DNA of 64,000 nucleotides from Trinickia mobilis (GCF_017315705.1 NZ_JAFLRF010000005.1:124001-188000); one strand, 5' to 3'; positions 19,419-29,880 are shown, counted from the first letter of the stretch. Program-made: numbers and translations. The notes: generated from the letters alone by a model not told the origin.

Positions 19419-20285
19419 CTAAAGCGCGGGCAGCAGCTCCGGCGGATGATGCTTGAGCGTATGCCGTGCTTCGCGGAATTCAGGGAAGATCGACTCGACC
19501 GTCTCCCAGAAACGCGGGCTATGGTTCATCTCGCGCAAGTGCGCGAGCTCGTGCGCGACGACGTAATCGATGATCGACAGCGGAAAATGAATCAGCCGCC
19601 AATTGAGCCGGATCTTCCCGTCGCTCGAACAACTGCCCCAGCGCGTCGCCGCCGACGATAGCGCATACGCCCTGAAGTTCACCCCGAGCTTATCCGCGTA
19701 GATCGCGAGGCGCTCGCCGAAGAGGCGCTTTGCCTCGCTTTGCAGCCAGCCTTGCACGCGGTCTTTGATCTGCTGCTCCGCCGCATGCGCGGGCAGCGCG
19801 AGCGCGAGCGACGCGCGCTCGGCATCGAACGCAAGCGCCCCATGCGGCGACGCGAGCGTGAGGCTTACCGGCTTGCCCAAGTACGGAATCTGCGCGCCGT
19901 CCTTCCAGTCGATGCGCGGCAGCGCGCGCTGCTCGACACGCGTTCGCCACTCGGCGAGCTTCGCAAAGATCCAGCGTTCCTTTTCGACGATCGCAACTTC
20001 GATATCGGCGAGCGTCACCCAGCGCGGCGCGGTGATCGACAGGCCGTCGCCGTCGATCGAGAAACCGATCGTGCGGCGCGACGAGCGTTTGAGCCGATAG
20101 TCGAGCGTGCGGCCATTGATCGTGAGGCGCCGCAGTCGCGATCCGTCCGGCGCGGGCGGCGCAGACGGCGAGGGTGATTTCGTTGGTGAGGAGGGCGAGT
20201 TGCCGGCCGGCTCCCCGAAGAGCGGAAGGTCGAGTTGCCGGCTGTCGAGCGCCGCGGCGGGCCGTGGCGTGGAGGGCTTGTGCAT
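19419..20285 (-). CDS. YgjP-like metal-dependent hydrolase (M48/DUF45 family)
   Basis: 288 aa. The zinc motif VAHELAHLREMNHSPRFW gives His245, His249 and His255, with the Glu of HELAH as catalytic base. This matches the UPF0758/YgjP-like predicted metalloproteases. The first ~65 residues are proline- and serine-rich and probably unstructured, while characterised family members are nearer 170-240 aa. The substrate is unknown. It lies 45 nt downstream of plsC and may be the last gene of the minus-strand run. Confidence 0.85.
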   Translation of the reverse strand: MHKPSTPRPAAALDSRQLDLPLFGEPAGNSPSSPTKSPSPSAPPAPDGSRLRRLTINGRTLDYRLKRSSRRTIGFSIDGDGLSITAPRWVTLADIEVAIVEKERWIFAKLAEWRTRVEQRALPRIDWKDGAQIPYLGKPVSLTLASPHGALAFDAERASLALALPAHAAEQQIKDRVQGWLQSEAKRLFGERLAIYADKLGVNFRAYALSSAATRWGSCSSDGKIRLNWRLIHFPLSIIDYVVAHELAHLREMNHSPRFWETVESIFPEFREARHTLKHHPPELLPAL

Positions 20286-20330
20286 CGATTTTGCTTCGCG
20301 CTAAAGCGCGCCGCGAGCGGCGCGGGCGCG

Positions 20331-21089
20331 TCAGATCCGGGCGGTGGCGGCCGTCTTGGCCGTGTCACGGTAGGCGGCAGGATCGATACGGCGCATTTCC
20401 GCTTCGATCCACGTTTCGACGCGCGTGTTGACTTCGTCGGGCGTGAGCCCCGTTGTCTCGATCGGCTTGCCGATCGACACCGTGACTATACCCGGATATT
20501 TGATGAACGAGTTGCGGGGCCACACGTGTCCTGCGTTGTGCGCAATCGGCACGACCGGCGCGCCCGCTTCGATGGCAAAACGCGGGCCGCCCGTCTTGTA
20601 CTTGCCTTGCTTGCCGACCGGAATGCGCGTGCCCTCGGGGAACATGATGACCCACGCGCCTTCTTCCATGCGCTGGCGCCCCTGCTTGATCACGGACACA
20701 AACGCGTTCTTGCCTTCCTTGCGGTTGATGTGAACCATCTTCAACATGCCGAGCGCCCAGCCGAAGAACGGCACGTAAAGCAGCTCGCGCTTGAAGACGT
20801 AGCACAGCGGCCGCGGCATCAGGGCCGGAAACGCAAGCGTCTCCCACGCCGATTGATGCTTGGAAAGGATCACGGCGGGACCGTCGGGCAGATTCTCGAG
20901 TCCTTCGATCCGGTAACGGATGCCGTTGAGATATCGCGCCACCGCGAGCGTCGTGCGGCACCAGCCGACGGCCATCCAGTAGCGCTTGTCGGCATGCATG
21001 AACGGGAACGCGATGAAGCATGCGATCGCGTACGGTACGGTGAATACGATGAAATAGATGGACAGCAGCAGTGAGCGGAGAAAGCGCAT
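20331..21089 (-). CDS. plsC: 1-acyl-sn-glycerol-3-phosphate acyltransferase
   Basis: 252 aa with an N-terminal membrane anchor (FLRSLLLSIYFIVFTVPYAIACFI). Acyltransferase motif I is KHQSAWE, an HX4E form of the usual HX4D, seen in other beta-proteobacterial PlsC proteins. VIMFPEGTRIP is motif III. It adds the second acyl chain to lysophosphatidate at the inner membrane. It lies 53 nt behind gmhB, and this gmhB-plsC-ygjP order suggests a shared envelope-related transcript with glyQS upstream. Confidence 0.92.
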   Translation of the reverse strand: MRFLRSLLLSIYFIVFTVPYAIACFIAFPFMHADKRYWMAVGWCRTTLAVARYLNGIRYRIEGLENLPDGPAVILSKHQSAWETLAFPALMPRPLCYVFKRELLYVPFFGWALGMLKMVHINRKEGKNAFVSVIKQGRQRMEEGAWVIMFPEGTRIPVGKQGKYKTGGPRFAIEAGAPVVPIAHNAGHVWPRNSFIKYPGIVTVSIGKPIETTGLTPDEVNTRVETWIEAEMRRIDPAAYRDTAKTAATARI

Positions 21090-21142
21090 CGGTATGACGA
21101 TATCGGTATGACGAGTCAGTGTGAAAGAAGCGCTTGTCCGTG

Positions 21143-21706
21143 TCACTCGTGTTCTTCGGAGAGGAAATCGAGCGCAAAGGCCTTCAGGTCGTTGTGGACC
21201 TTCGTGCCTTCCGGCAGACCGCCGGCCGCGAGCGTCTTCTTGCCCTTGCCGGTCAGCACCAGATGCGTCGGGAAACCGAGCGCCGCGCCCGCTTGCAAAT
21301 CGCGCAGCGAATCGCCGACGACCGGCGTCGCTTCCGGCTCGATCTCGTAGCGCTCGGCGATCATCTTCAGCATGCCGGGCTTCGGCTTCCTGCACTCGCA
21401 GTTGTCGTCGGCGGTGTGCGGGCAGAAGAACACTGCGTCGATGCGTCCGCCCGCCGCCGCGACGGTCTTCTGCATCTTCACGTGCATCGCGTTGAGCGCG
21501 GCCATGTCGAAGAGGCCGCGCCCGATGCCCGACTGGTTCGTCGCGACGGCCACACGGTAGCCGTGCTGATTCAATCGGGCAATCGCTTCGAGGCTGCCGG
21601 GAATCGCGACCCATTCATCCGGCGATTTGATGAACGCGTCCGAATCGACGTTGATCACGCCGTCGCGATCGAGAATCACCAGCTTCTTGCTTGCGCTCAT
21701 AGGCAT
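21143..21706 (-). CDS. gmhB: D-glycero-beta-D-manno-heptose 1,7-bisphosphate 7-phosphatase
   Basis: 187 aa HAD phosphatase. The nucleophile motif LDRDGVINVD, ATNQSGIGRG, the zinc-binding CPHTADDNCECRKPKPG and VGDSLRDLQAGAA are all diagnostic. It removes the 7-phosphate during ADP-heptose synthesis for the LPS inner core. Starts at 21706 (ATG) and 21700 (ATG) are both possible. It is 10-16 nt behind glyS. Confidence 0.93.
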   Translation of the reverse strand: MPMSASKKLVILDRDGVINVDSDAFIKSPDEWVAIPGSLEAIARLNQHGYRVAVATNQSGIGRGLFDMAALNAMHVKMQKTVAAAGGRIDAVFFCPHTADDNCECRKPKPGMLKMIAERYEIEPEATPVVGDSLRDLQAGAALGFPTHLVLTGKGKKTLAAGGLPEGTKVHNDLKAFALDFLSEEHE

Positions 21707-21716
21707 GGGTTTGCGT

Positions 21717-23861
21717 TTAGGCCGCGAGTTTGGAGATGTCGGCGACGCAGTTCATCTGCGAATGCAACGCGCCGAGCAAGGCCAGACGGTTCGCGCGCAA
21801 CGCCGGGTCTTCGGCGTTGACCATCACGTCGTTGAAGAACGTGTCGACCGGATCGCGCAGCGCAGCCAGTGCGGACAGCGCACGCGTGTAGTCGCGCTGC
21901 GCGAGTTGCGTCTGGACGTTGGGCGTGACTTGGTCGAGCTGGGCGTTCAAAGCCTTTTCCGCTTCTTCGACGAGGAGGGCGGGCTGCACCGCGCGGTTGG
22001 ACTTGCCGTGTACCGCTGCGCCCAAACCGGCCAGAACCGTCTCCGCTTCCGACTTCTTCAGGATATTCGAAATCCGCTTGTTTGCCGCAGCGAGCGCGCT
22101 CGCTTCAGGCAACGCCGCGAATTCGCGGACGGCGTCGAGGCGCGCAACGACGTCGTCGAGGCGCGACGGGTTCAGGCTCAGCACCGCGTCTATTTCGCCG
22201 GCCGCATAGCCGCGCTCGCGCAAGAGGCCGCGCAGGCGGTCCATGAAGAACGCGTAGAGCGCGTCGACCGGATCGGCGACTTGCGGCTCGCCCGCGAAGC
22301 GCGCGTAGGCAACGCGGAGCAGCGAGACGATGTCGATCGGCAATTGCTTTTCGACGAGAATGCGCAGCACGCCGAGCGCATGGCGGCGCAGCGCGAACGG
22401 ATCTTTTTCGCCGGTCGGCTGCAGGCCGATGCCCCAGATGCCGACGAGCGTTTCGAGCTTGTCGGCGAGCGCGGCGGCGGTGCCGGTCGGCGTCGACGGC
22501 AGCGCATCGCCCGAGAAGCGCGGCTGGTAGTGCTCGGCGCAGGCCAGCGCGACTTCTTCGTGCTCGCCGTCGTGGCGCGCGTAGTACGTGCCCATCGTGC
22601 CTTGCAGCTCGGGGAACTCGCCGACCATGTCGGTCAGCAAGTCGGCCTTCGCCAGGTGTGCGGCACGCGCTGCGAGCGCCGCATCGGCGCCCGCGAGCGG
22701 GGCGATTTCACGCGCCAGCGTTTCGACGCGTTCGACGCGCTGCAATTGCGAGCCGAGCTTGTTGTGATAGACGACGTTTGCCAACAGCGGCACGCGCGCG
22801 GCGAGCGGCTTCTTCTTGTCCTGCTCGAAGAAGAATTTCGCATCGGCCAAACGCGGGCGCACAACGCGTTCGTTGCCTTCGACGATGTCGCCGGGTGTCG
22901 CGGTCTCGATGTTCGAGACGATCAAAAAGCGCGAGCGCAGCTTGCCGGCGTTGTCGGTGAGCGCGAAATATTTCTGGTTGGTCTGCATCGTGAGGATCAG
23001 GCACTCCTGCGGCACTTGCAGGAATTCGTCCTCGAAACGGCACGCGTACACGACCGGCCATTCGACGAGCGACGTCACTTCGTCGAGCAGCGCATCGGGC
23101 ATCACGACTTCATCGCCGTCCGCCAGCGCGAGCAGTTGCTCGCGGATCGTCTGCTTGCGCTCGGCGAAATTGGCGATCACGCGGCCCTTCGTGCGCAGCG
23201 TCGCGGCGTAGTGGTCCGCGTGCAGGATCGCGACGAGGCCATCGGAGAGGAAGCGGTGGCCGAGCGTGGTATCGCCGGCATCGATGCCGAACGCGGTGAC
23301 GGCCACCGCGGTTTCGCCATGCAGCACCGTGAGGCGCTGCACCGGACGCACGAACTGCACGTTCGCGCCGTCCGGGCGCTGATACGTCATGACCTTCGGA
23401 ATCGGCAGCTTGTTGATCGAGGTCGCTTCGTCGAGCGCGGCCTGCAGGCCGTCGGCGAGCGTCGCGCCCGGCGCCGCGTAGCGCAGGAAGAACGCTTCCG
23501 CCTTGCCGTCCGACGCGCGCTCGAGATCGCTCACCGCGACATCGGGAAAGCCGAGCGCCGCAAGCTTTTTCGCGAGCGGTGCGGTGGGCTGGCCGTTCGC
23601 ATCGAGTGCGACCGACACCGGCAGCACTTTTTCGCGCACTTGTTTTTCCGGCGCGACTTCGCGCACGTTCTTGATGACGACGCCGAGGCGGCGCGGCGTC
23701 GCGAAGCTCTCGAATGACGGCTCGCCGTCGATCAGGTCGCGCGCGGCGAGCCGCTCGACGAGGCCGGCGGCAAACGCATCGCCAAGGCGCGCGAGCGCCT
23801 TCGGGGGCAACTCCTCGGTCAGCAGTTCGACGAGCAGGGTGGCTTGATGGGCTTGAGTCAT
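21717..23861 (-). CDS. glyS: Glycyl-tRNA synthetase beta subunit
   Basis: 714 aa. [19 protein letters not shown] is the typical N-terminus, and the C-terminal region carries the helical anticodon-binding domain (ending in [21 protein letters not shown]). With GlyQ it forms the alpha2beta2 enzyme that charges tRNA-Gly. The first in-frame ATG with similarity is at 23861, 16 nt behind the glyQ stop. The frame stays open upstream inside glyQ, but that extension has no similarity. Confidence 0.95.
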   Translation of the reverse strand: MTQAHQATLLVELLTEELPPKALARLGDAFAAGLVERLAARDLIDGEPSFESFATPRRLGVVIKNVREVAPEKQVREKVLPVSVALDANGQPTAPLAKKLAALGFPDVAVSDLERASDGKAEAFFLRYAAPGATLADGLQAALDEATSINKLPIPKVMTYQRPDGANVQFVRPVQRLTVLHGETAVAVTAFGIDAGDTTLGHRFLSDGLVAILHADHYAATLRTKGRVIANFAERKQTIREQLLALADGDEVVMPDALLDEVTSLVEWPVVYACRFEDEFLQVPQECLILTMQTNQKYFALTDNAGKLRSRFLIVSNIETATPGDIVEGNERVVRPRLADAKFFFEQDKKKPLAARVPLLANVVYHNKLGSQLQRVERVETLAREIAPLAGADAALAARAAHLAKADLLTDMVGEFPELQGTMGTYYARHDGEHEEVALACAEHYQPRFSGDALPSTPTGTAAALADKLETLVGIWGIGLQPTGEKDPFALRRHALGVLRILVEKQLPIDIVSLLRVAYARFAGEPQVADPVDALYAFFMDRLRGLLRERGYAAGEIDAVLSLNPSRLDDVVARLDAVREFAALPEASALAAANKRISNILKKSEAETVLAGLGAAVHGKSNRAVQPALLVEEAEKALNAQLDQVTPNVQTQLAQRDYTRALSALAALRDPVDTFFNDVMVNAEDPALRANRLALLGALHSQMNCVADISKLAA

Positions 23862-23877
23862 TTCTTTGGTGGTCTTG

Positions 23878-24885
23878 TCAGTCCTGGTCGATCTTGCGCT
23901 CGACTTTGAGCGGCGGCGCCCATGCGGGCATCGCGGCGTCCTGTGCGTCGGTGGTGAGGCCGGGCACGCCGTGCACGGGGTTGCCGAGCATCGGGAAGCC
24001 GAGCTGTTCGCGCGAATCGTAGTAGGCCTGCGCGACGAGGCGCGACAGCGCGCGGATGCGGCCGATATACGCCGCACGCTCGGTCACCGAGATCGCGCCG
24101 CGCGCGTCGAGCAGGTTGAACGTGTGCGCGGCCTTCAGCACGAGCTCATAGGCGGGCAGCGCCAGCGACGATTCGATCATCCGCTTCGCTTCCGCTTCGT
24201 AGCTCGCGAACTGCGAGAACAGCAGCTCGACGTTCGCGTATTCGAAGTTGTAGGTCGATTGCTCGACTTCGTTCTGGTGGTAGACGTCGCCGTAGGTGAG
24301 GCGGCGCAGCTCGTTGCCGTTCGGGCCGGCTTCTTCCCACTCGGTCCACACGAGGTCGTAGACGTTTTCGACCTTCTGCAGATACATCGCGAGGCGCTCG
24401 AGACCGTACGTGATTTCGCCGAGCACCGGCTTGCAGTCGAGGCCGCCGACTTGCTGGAAGTACGTGAACTGCGTCACCTCCATGCCGTTCAGCCAGACTT
24501 CCCAGCCGAGGCCCCAGGCGCCGAGCGTCGGGTTTTCCCAATCGTCCTCGACGAAGCGCACGTCGTTTTGCTTCAGATCGAAGCCGAGTGCTTCGAGCGA
24601 GCCGAGGTACAGGTCGAGGATGTTTTCGGGCGCGGGCTTGAGCACCACCTGGTATTGGTAGTAGTGCTGCAGTCGGTTCGGGTTGTCGCCGTAGCGTCCG
24701 TCCTTCGGACGGCGCGACGGCTGCACATAGGCGGCGCGCCACGGTTCCGGGCCGACGGCGCGCAGGAACGTGTGCACGTGCGACGTGCCGGCGCCGACTT
24801 CCATGTCGATCGGCTGGAGCAGCGCGCAACCCTGTTTGTCCCAATAGGATTGCAGCGTCAGGATGATTTGCTGAAACGTGAGCAT
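23878..24885 (-). CDS. glyQ: Glycyl-tRNA synthetase alpha subunit
   Basis: 335 aa. [45 protein letters not shown] and [21 protein letters not shown] are hallmarks of the catalytic alpha subunit. It is about 30 residues longer than E. coli GlyQ because of a C-terminal tail ([11 protein letters not shown]...KVERKIDQD), a feature I also associate with other Burkholderiales. It leads directly into glyS. Confidence 0.96.
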   Translation of the reverse strand: MLTFQQIILTLQSYWDKQGCALLQPIDMEVGAGTSHVHTFLRAVGPEPWRAAYVQPSRRPKDGRYGDNPNRLQHYYQYQVVLKPAPENILDLYLGSLEALGFDLKQNDVRFVEDDWENPTLGAWGLGWEVWLNGMEVTQFTYFQQVGGLDCKPVLGEITYGLERLAMYLQKVENVYDLVWTEWEEAGPNGNELRRLTYGDVYHQNEVEQSTYNFEYANVELLFSQFASYEAEAKRMIESSLALPAYELVLKAAHTFNLLDARGAISVTERAAYIGRIRALSRLVAQAYYDSREQLGFPMLGNPVHGVPGLTTDAQDAAMPAWAPPLKVERKIDQD

Positions 24886-25048
24886 GTAGTGCCTTCAGGC
24901 AGGAGACTGCATGAGGGGCGGCCGCCGGGCCAGGCGCTTGGGCGCGAGGCTTGGCGGCTTGAGCGCAGGGTTGCGCCGCCCGGTGCCGAAACGATCGATT
25001 TTACCGGATTGGTGCGCGCTTGCGATTTTTGCCGGCGTGATCCCTGGG

Positions 25049-26794
25049 TTAGCTTTGCGCGTCGTCGTGGCTATTGTGGTTATTGCGCTTGCCGCTTTCG
25101 CCGCGCTTGCCGATCGCGCGCCCTGACGAGAACGCGAAGCCGAGCGCGAGCAGGATCAGCGACACCGCGAGCACCGTGTTGTTGCCGCTCGTCACGTATG
25201 GCGTATTGCCTGTGGTGCCCTGGACCGTCACGTCGAGCGAGCCGACCGTGAACACGGGCAGCCGGCCGATCACCTTGCCGCGCGCGTCGATGGCGGCGGT
25301 TGTGCCCGTGTTGGTCGCGCGCAGCATCGGGCGGCCGGTTTCGATCGAGCGCATCCGCGCGATCTGCAGGTGCTGGTCGAGCGCGATCGTGTTGCCGAAC
25401 CACCCGAGGTTCGTCGCGTTGACGAGCACGCTTGCCGGCACCGCGTTGTCGCGCAGCGACCGGGCGATCTCCTCTCCGAAAATGTCCTCGTAGCAGATAT
25501 CGATGTCGACCAGCAGGTCGTGGACCGTGAACGGCTTTTGCACCGGTGCGCCGCGCGCGAAGTCGCCGAGCGGGATGCTCATCAGATTGACGAACCAGCG
25601 GAAGCCCCACGGCACGAACTCGCCGAACGGCACGAGGTGGTGCTTGTCGTAGCGGGACAGATCGCGCGAGTTGGGCGTGATGCCGAAGACGCTGTTCGTG
25701 TAATCGACGACTTGGCCCTCGGGCGTAATCGTGCCGCCGATCGCGCCGAACAGGATCGACGTGCCGGTCGTGTCGGAGAATCGACGTACTGCACGGGTGA
25801 ATTCTTCCGGCACCTGCTGGACGAGCACCGGGATCGCCGTCTCGGGCGTGACGATGAGATCGGCGGGCTTCGCGGTGATCATTTGCTGGTACATCGCGAT
25901 CGCGGACGTGATGCCGACCGGATCGAATTTCATCTCCTGCTTCACGTTGCCTTGCAGGAGCCGGACGGTGAGCGGCGCGTTGACCGGCGAGGTCCAGTTG
26001 ACTTGCGACAGCAGCAGGCCGCTCCCAGTGACCGCAACCGCGACGATGGCGGGCAGGGCTGCGCGTGCCGGACGAATGCGACTGGGCGCCAGGGTCCGTG
26101 ACGATTGCGCGGACGCCGCCGCGAGCCGGCCGGCGCGCAATTGCACGATCGCTTGCACGATGAGCGCGGCAACCAGCGCGAGCACCCAGCCGACCCCATA
26201 GACGCCCACCACGGGCCCAAAACCCGCCAGCGGCCCGTCGACTTGCGCATAACCGCTCGCGAGCCACGGAAACCCGGTAAACACGGTGCCGCGCAGCCAT
26301 TCGCCGAGCGCCCATGCGCTCGCGAACGCGAACGCGCCGTGCCACGTCGGCGAGAGCGGCAGATCGGACGCCTTGCCGTTTCGCGCATGGCCCGCGCAGA
26401 AGGACCACAGCGCTGCTGCAAACGCCGGATAGAGCGCGAGATACAGCGAAAACAGCGCGAGCGCCGCACCCGCGAGCGGCGCAGCCATGCCGCCGTAGTC
26501 GTGCATGCTCACGTAGAGCCACCAGACGCCCGTGACGAAGTTGCCGAAGCCGAACGCGCCGCCCGTCAGCGCGGCGCTTTTCCAGCCGGCCGTGCGCGTG
26601 AGCCACGCGTACAGGAACACGAAGATGGCGATTTCGAGCCAGCCGCCGTGCGGCGTCGGCGCAAACGACAGCGTATTGGCGGCGCCCGCAACGAGCGCGG
26701 CGAGGTAATGCCACAGCGGCAGTGCGCGGACGCTCGAGTCTGCTGCGGCAGGCGTCACGCCGCGGCGCAGACGGGAGGAGATCGGTTCGGCCAT
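25049..26794 (-). CDS. lnt: Apolipoprotein N-acyltransferase Lnt
   Basis: 581 aa. Around eight membrane helices fill the N-terminal half and a nitrilase domain follows (about 260-540). The catalytic triad is visible as the Glu of VTPETAIPVL, the Lys of RYDKHHLVPFGEFVPWG and the Cys of DICYEDIFGEE. It adds the third acyl chain to lipoproteins on the periplasmic side of the inner membrane. It lies 112 nt behind corC, a neighbour pairing kept from E. coli (ybeX-lnt). The last residues are charged and histidine/asparagine-rich. Confidence 0.95.
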   Translation of the reverse strand: MAEPISSRLRRGVTPAAADSSVRALPLWHYLAALVAGAANTLSFAPTPHGGWLEIAIFVFLYAWLTRTAGWKSAALTGGAFGFGNFVTGVWWLYVSMHDYGGMAAPLAGAALALFSLYLALYPAFAAALWSFCAGHARNGKASDLPLSPTWHGAFAFASAWALGEWLRGTVFTGFPWLASGYAQVDGPLAGFGPVVGVYGVGWVLALVAALIVQAIVQLRAGRLAAASAQSSRTLAPSRIRPARAALPAIVAVAVTGSGLLLSQVNWTSPVNAPLTVRLLQGNVKQEMKFDPVGITSAIAMYQQMITAKPADLIVTPETAIPVLVQQVPEEFTRAVRRFSDTTGTSILFGAIGGTITPEGQVVDYTNSVFGITPNSRDLSRYDKHHLVPFGEFVPWGFRWFVNLMSIPLGDFARGAPVQKPFTVHDLLVDIDICYEDIFGEEIARSLRDNAVPASVLVNATNLGWFGNTIALDQHLQIARMRSIETGRPMLRATNTGTTAAIDARGKVIGRLPVFTVGSLDVTVQGTTGNTPYVTSGNNTVLAVSLILLALGFAFSSGRAIGKRGESGKRNNHNSHDDAQS

Positions 26795-26906
26795 GGGTTT
26801 GCGGCTAGGCTGGAAGCGGCAAGCTTGGATCAACGGATTTCGGCGCCGCTCGAAAGCGAGGAGCGGGGCGCCGGGACAAACAATAACAAAACCGGGGATA
26901 ACGCGC

Positions 26907-27800
26907 TTACGTCTCCACGTGCTGCGCTTCGCGCTCGCGCTGGCCGGCGAGCGGGTCGCGCCGCACCAGCAGCATGTGGATCTGGCGCGCGTCGCCGCGC
27001 AGGATTTCGAAGATCAAATCGTCGAGGCGGACTTTTTCGCCCCGGTGCGGAACGCGCCCGAAGTGATGAGTGACGAGCCCGCCGATCGTATCGACCTCTT
27101 CGTCCGAATAGTGCGTGCCGAATGTTTCATTGAATTGTTCGATCTCGGTGAGCGCACGCACGCGATAGCGGCCGTCCGGCGACGCGATGATGTTGCCGCT
27201 TTCCTCGTCGAAATCGTATTCGTCCTCGATGTCGCCGACGATCTGCTCGAGCACGTCTTCGATCGTGATCAGGCCCGCAACGCCGCCGTATTCGTCGACG
27301 ACGATCGCAATGTGATTGCGGTTCACGCGGAAGTCGTGCAGCAGCACGTTCAGGCGCTTCGACTCGGGGATGAACACCGCGGGGCGCAGCATGCCGCGCA
27401 CGTCGAACTCTTCTTCCGCGTAGTAGCGCAGGAGGTCTTTCGCGAGCAGCACTCCGATCACGTTGTCGCGGTTGCCTTCGTACACGGGGTAGCGCGAGTG
27501 CGCTTTATCGAGCACGAACGGAATGAATTCGTCGGGGCTTTGCTCGATGTTGATCGCATCCATCTGCGCGCGCGGAATCATGATGTCCCGTGCGCAGAGG
27601 TCGGAGACCTGGAACACGCCCTCGATCATCGACAGCGAATCGGCGTCGATCAGATTGCGTTCGTGCGCGTCTTGAAGGATTTCGAGCAGCTCGGCCCGCG
27701 AATCGGGCTCGGGCGAGATGAAGTCGGTCAGGCGTTCGAGCAGCGAGCGTTTTTCTTGCGGTTTGTCGGGATGTCGTCGACTGGGATAGGAGTCGTTCAT
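26907..27800 (-). CDS. corC: CorC/HlyC-type CBS-domain protein (YbeX)
   Basis: 297 aa. Two CBS domains (about 68-190) contain CARDIMIPRAQMDAI and VDEYGGVAGLITIEDVLEQIVGDIEDEYD, followed by a CorC_HlyC C-terminal domain (GRYRVRALTEIEQFNE...). It lacks the membrane domain of larger relatives, as E. coli CorC does. It is linked to magnesium/cobalt efflux and ribosome-related phenotypes, with no settled biochemical activity. Start ATG 27800; the upstream extension of the frame is not conserved. Together with ybeY and phoH upstream and lnt downstream it forms a conserved cluster. Confidence 0.92.
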   Translation of the reverse strand: MNDSYPSRRHPDKPQEKRSLLERLTDFISPEPDSRAELLEILQDAHERNLIDADSLSMIEGVFQVSDLCARDIMIPRAQMDAINIEQSPDEFIPFVLDKAHSRYPVYEGNRDNVIGVLLAKDLLRYYAEEEFDVRGMLRPAVFIPESKRLNVLLHDFRVNRNHIAIVVDEYGGVAGLITIEDVLEQIVGDIEDEYDFDEESGNIIASPDGRYRVRALTEIEQFNETFGTHYSDEEVDTIGGLVTHHFGRVPHRGEKVRLDDLIFEILRGDARQIHMLLVRRDPLAGQREREAQHVET

Positions 27801-28035
27801 GGTGATGCGCGCGGCGGCGCCGGGCGCGTTGTTGCAGGGAGTTAAGGATACACCAGGCGTATTGCGCGTCCGTGTCGGCGAGGCCTCATAGGGTGGACGG
27901 CAGGTGACCGCTGAGGTCACTGCCAAGGGGCCGCAACGGCTGCCAATCCGCAACGGATCCTGATAAAGTCCCGCGGCAGAGCGACTGCACAATGGCGCTT
28001 AAGCTTCCATCCTAACTTATCTGCGGGAAGAAGGT

Positions 28036-28632
28036 ATGTCCGACGATTTTGAAGTGCGTGGCCCGCACGACGAGGCACTCGAACACCCCGGACACGGGGG
28101 GCACGAAACGCACGGCGCGCCGGATCCGTTCGCGGGCCGCATCGCGGTGATGACCGCGATGCTTGCAACGATCGGTGCAATTTTTTCCTATCAGGGCGGC
28201 TCCAGCGAGGGGCTTGCGCTCTTTCACAAGAACGAAGCGGCGATTCGCAAGACCGAGGCGGCGAATCAGTGGAGCTACTACCAGGCGAAGGGCGAGAAGG
28301 AGAATCTCGCGGAGCTCGGGGCGTCGCTCACCGAAAGCGATCCGAAAGCGCATGCGAAGTTCGCTGCCGACGTGGACAAGTACGTGCAGCAGAAGCAAGC
28401 GATTTTCGCCAAGGCGCAGGCGCTGGAAAAATCGGTCGAAGAGGCGGACAAGATGAGCGAGGAGCAACTGCATCGCCATCACCGCTGGGCGCAGGCGACC
28501 ACCCTCACGCAGATCGCGATCTCGCTGGCCGCGATCACCCTGCTCACGCGGCGGCGGTGGCTGCAAATAGCGGCTTATGGCGTGGCCGGTTTCGGCGTCC
28601 TGGTGGGCGTTGCCGCGTACCTGGGCCTCTGA
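28036..28632 (+). CDS. DUF4337-family membrane protein
   Basis: 198 aa with GAAGAAGG just before the ATG. The acidic, histidine-rich N-terminus is followed by a membrane segment (IAVMTAMLATIGAIFSY), a soluble helical part with likely coiled coil (residues ~65-155, QAIFAKAQALEKSVEEADKM), and two C-terminal helices (TLTQIAISLAAITLL and IAAYGVAGFGVLVGVAAYLGL). This layout and the NQWSYYQAKGEKE block match DUF4337. Function is unknown. It is the only plus-strand gene inside a long minus-strand block. Confidence 0.8.
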   Translation: MSDDFEVRGPHDEALEHPGHGGHETHGAPDPFAGRIAVMTAMLATIGAIFSYQGGSSEGLALFHKNEAAIRKTEAANQWSYYQAKGEKENLAELGASLTESDPKAHAKFAADVDKYVQQKQAIFAKAQALEKSVEEADKMSEEQLHRHHRWAQATTLTQIAISLAAITLLTRRRWLQIAAYGVAGFGVLVGVAAYLGL

Positions 28633-28661
28633 CTGAATTTCCGCGTTCGCACCCGCGCGAG

Positions 28662-29315
28662 TTACAGGCAGCGCTCGAGCAGCGCCTCGAGCGCGCGGTC
28701 CGGCATGCCGCTTTCGCGCAGCGCCTCGACGGTACGGCTCACGTAGTCGAGCGTCGTGCCGTAGCGGCCGCGCGCGCAGCGCAGCACCGTCTTGACGACC
28801 CCGTCCGGCAGCTTGCCGGTATAGGTAGGCACGTCGCGCCGCATCACGAACGACAGCGCCAATACGCGCTGCCCGTGGGCGAGCGCGCATGGCAGCCACG
28901 ACGGGCGATACGAGCCCATTGCCATTTCGCGCCGCCAGAGCGCTTCGAGATGGGGCCTCGCGGTCGCGCCCGCGAGGCGGAACGCGATGCCGCTGCACGA
29001 GCCGCCGCGATCGAGCGCGAGCACCAGGCCGGGCTGCTCGGGCGTGCCGCGATTGACGCGCGACCACAGGTATAGGCCGCGGTGATAGCCGTGCACGCGG
29101 GCACGCACGGCTTCGACGGTCGGCAGCCCCGGATTCCAGATCAAGGAGCCGTAGCCGAAGAGCCAGAGGTCGCTTGATCCGTCCCAGCCTTGCAGCGTAT
29201 CGGCAAGCGATGCCGCCATTTGCTCGTCCGTCAGATAGCGTGCGACGCCGAGCCTCGGCGGGTAGCCGGGGCATGTGGCAGCGGGGAGGTCGGAGTCGAG
29301 GTGCGAGTCGGTCAC
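28662..29315 (-). CDS. ChaC-like gamma-glutamylcyclotransferase
   Basis: 217 aa. DLWLFGYGSLIWNPGLP is the substrate-binding YGSLIW motif of ChaC proteins, and LEALWRREM carries the expected catalytic Glu. ChaC enzymes cleave glutathione into 5-oxoproline and Cys-Gly in the cytosol. The start codon is GTG 29315 with no clear Shine-Dalgarno. It lies 39 nt downstream of ybeY and looks inserted into the otherwise conserved ybeY-corC neighbourhood. Confidence 0.9.
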   Translation of the reverse strand: MTDSHLDSDLPAATCPGYPPRLGVARYLTDEQMAASLADTLQGWDGSSDLWLFGYGSLIWNPGLPTVEAVRARVHGYHRGLYLWSRVNRGTPEQPGLVLALDRGGSCSGIAFRLAGATARPHLEALWRREMAMGSYRPSWLPCALAHGQRVLALSFVMRRDVPTYTGKLPDGVVKTVLRCARGRYGTTLDYVSRTVEALRESGMPDRALEALLERCL

Positions 29316-29354
29316 GGGAGGCGGGCGGTCGGCGAGCGGCGGGGGTTCGGATGA

Positions 29355-29837
29355 TTATCGGTCATCGTCCCCATCGTTCCCATATGGATCGGGAAAGCCC
29401 AGCGTCCCCAGGATTTCGGTTTCCAGCGCTTCCATTTCCTGCGCTTCTTCCTCGACTTCGTGGTCGTAGCCTTGCGCGTGCAGCGCGCCGTGCACGATCA
29501 GGTGCGCGTAGTGCACCTCGAGCGGCTTGCCCTGCTCGCCGGCTTCCTTTTCGACTACGGGGCAGCACAGAATCAGGTCGCCCGCGACCGGGTCGTCTTC
29601 GTCTTCAGCGTAGGCGAACGTCAGCACGTTGGTCGCGTAGTCCTTGCCGCGGTACGTGCGGTTGAGCGTGCGGCCTTCGTCGGCGTCGACGAAGCGCACG
29701 GTCAGCTCGCCGTCGGCGAACAGGGCGGCCTTGATCCAGCTCGCGACGGTCGCGCGCGGCAGCAGCGCCTTGTGTCCCGGATAGGCCTTCGCCGCCGGGA
29801 ATTGCAGGTTCAGCGTCAGTTTGGGCACGCGGGTCAT
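29355..29837 (-). CDS. ybeY: Endoribonuclease / rRNA maturation factor YbeY
   Basis: 160 aa. The zinc-binding motif is [13 protein letters not shown] with His116, His120 and His126, preceded by [20 protein letters not shown]. YbeY is a single-strand RNase in 16S rRNA 3' processing and 70S quality control. ATG 29837 is chosen because upstream residues in the frame lie inside phoH and have no family match. It is 43 nt behind phoH. Confidence 0.94.
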   Translation of the reverse strand: MTRVPKLTLNLQFPAAKAYPGHKALLPRATVASWIKAALFADGELTVRFVDADEGRTLNRTYRGKDYATNVLTFAYAEDEDDPVAGDLILCCPVVEKEAGEQGKPLEVHYAHLIVHGALHAQGYDHEVEEEAQEMEALETEILGTLGFPDPYGNDGDDDR

Positions 29838-29880
29838 GCGGTCGGCTTCGTTCTGGTCGGCGTTTGCGCTCGCATGGCGA

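Noticed and set aside
21627-23717. 696-codon frame antisense to glyS
   Set aside because: glyS is unmistakable; the opposite frame is low-complexity Arg/Ala-rich with no motif.
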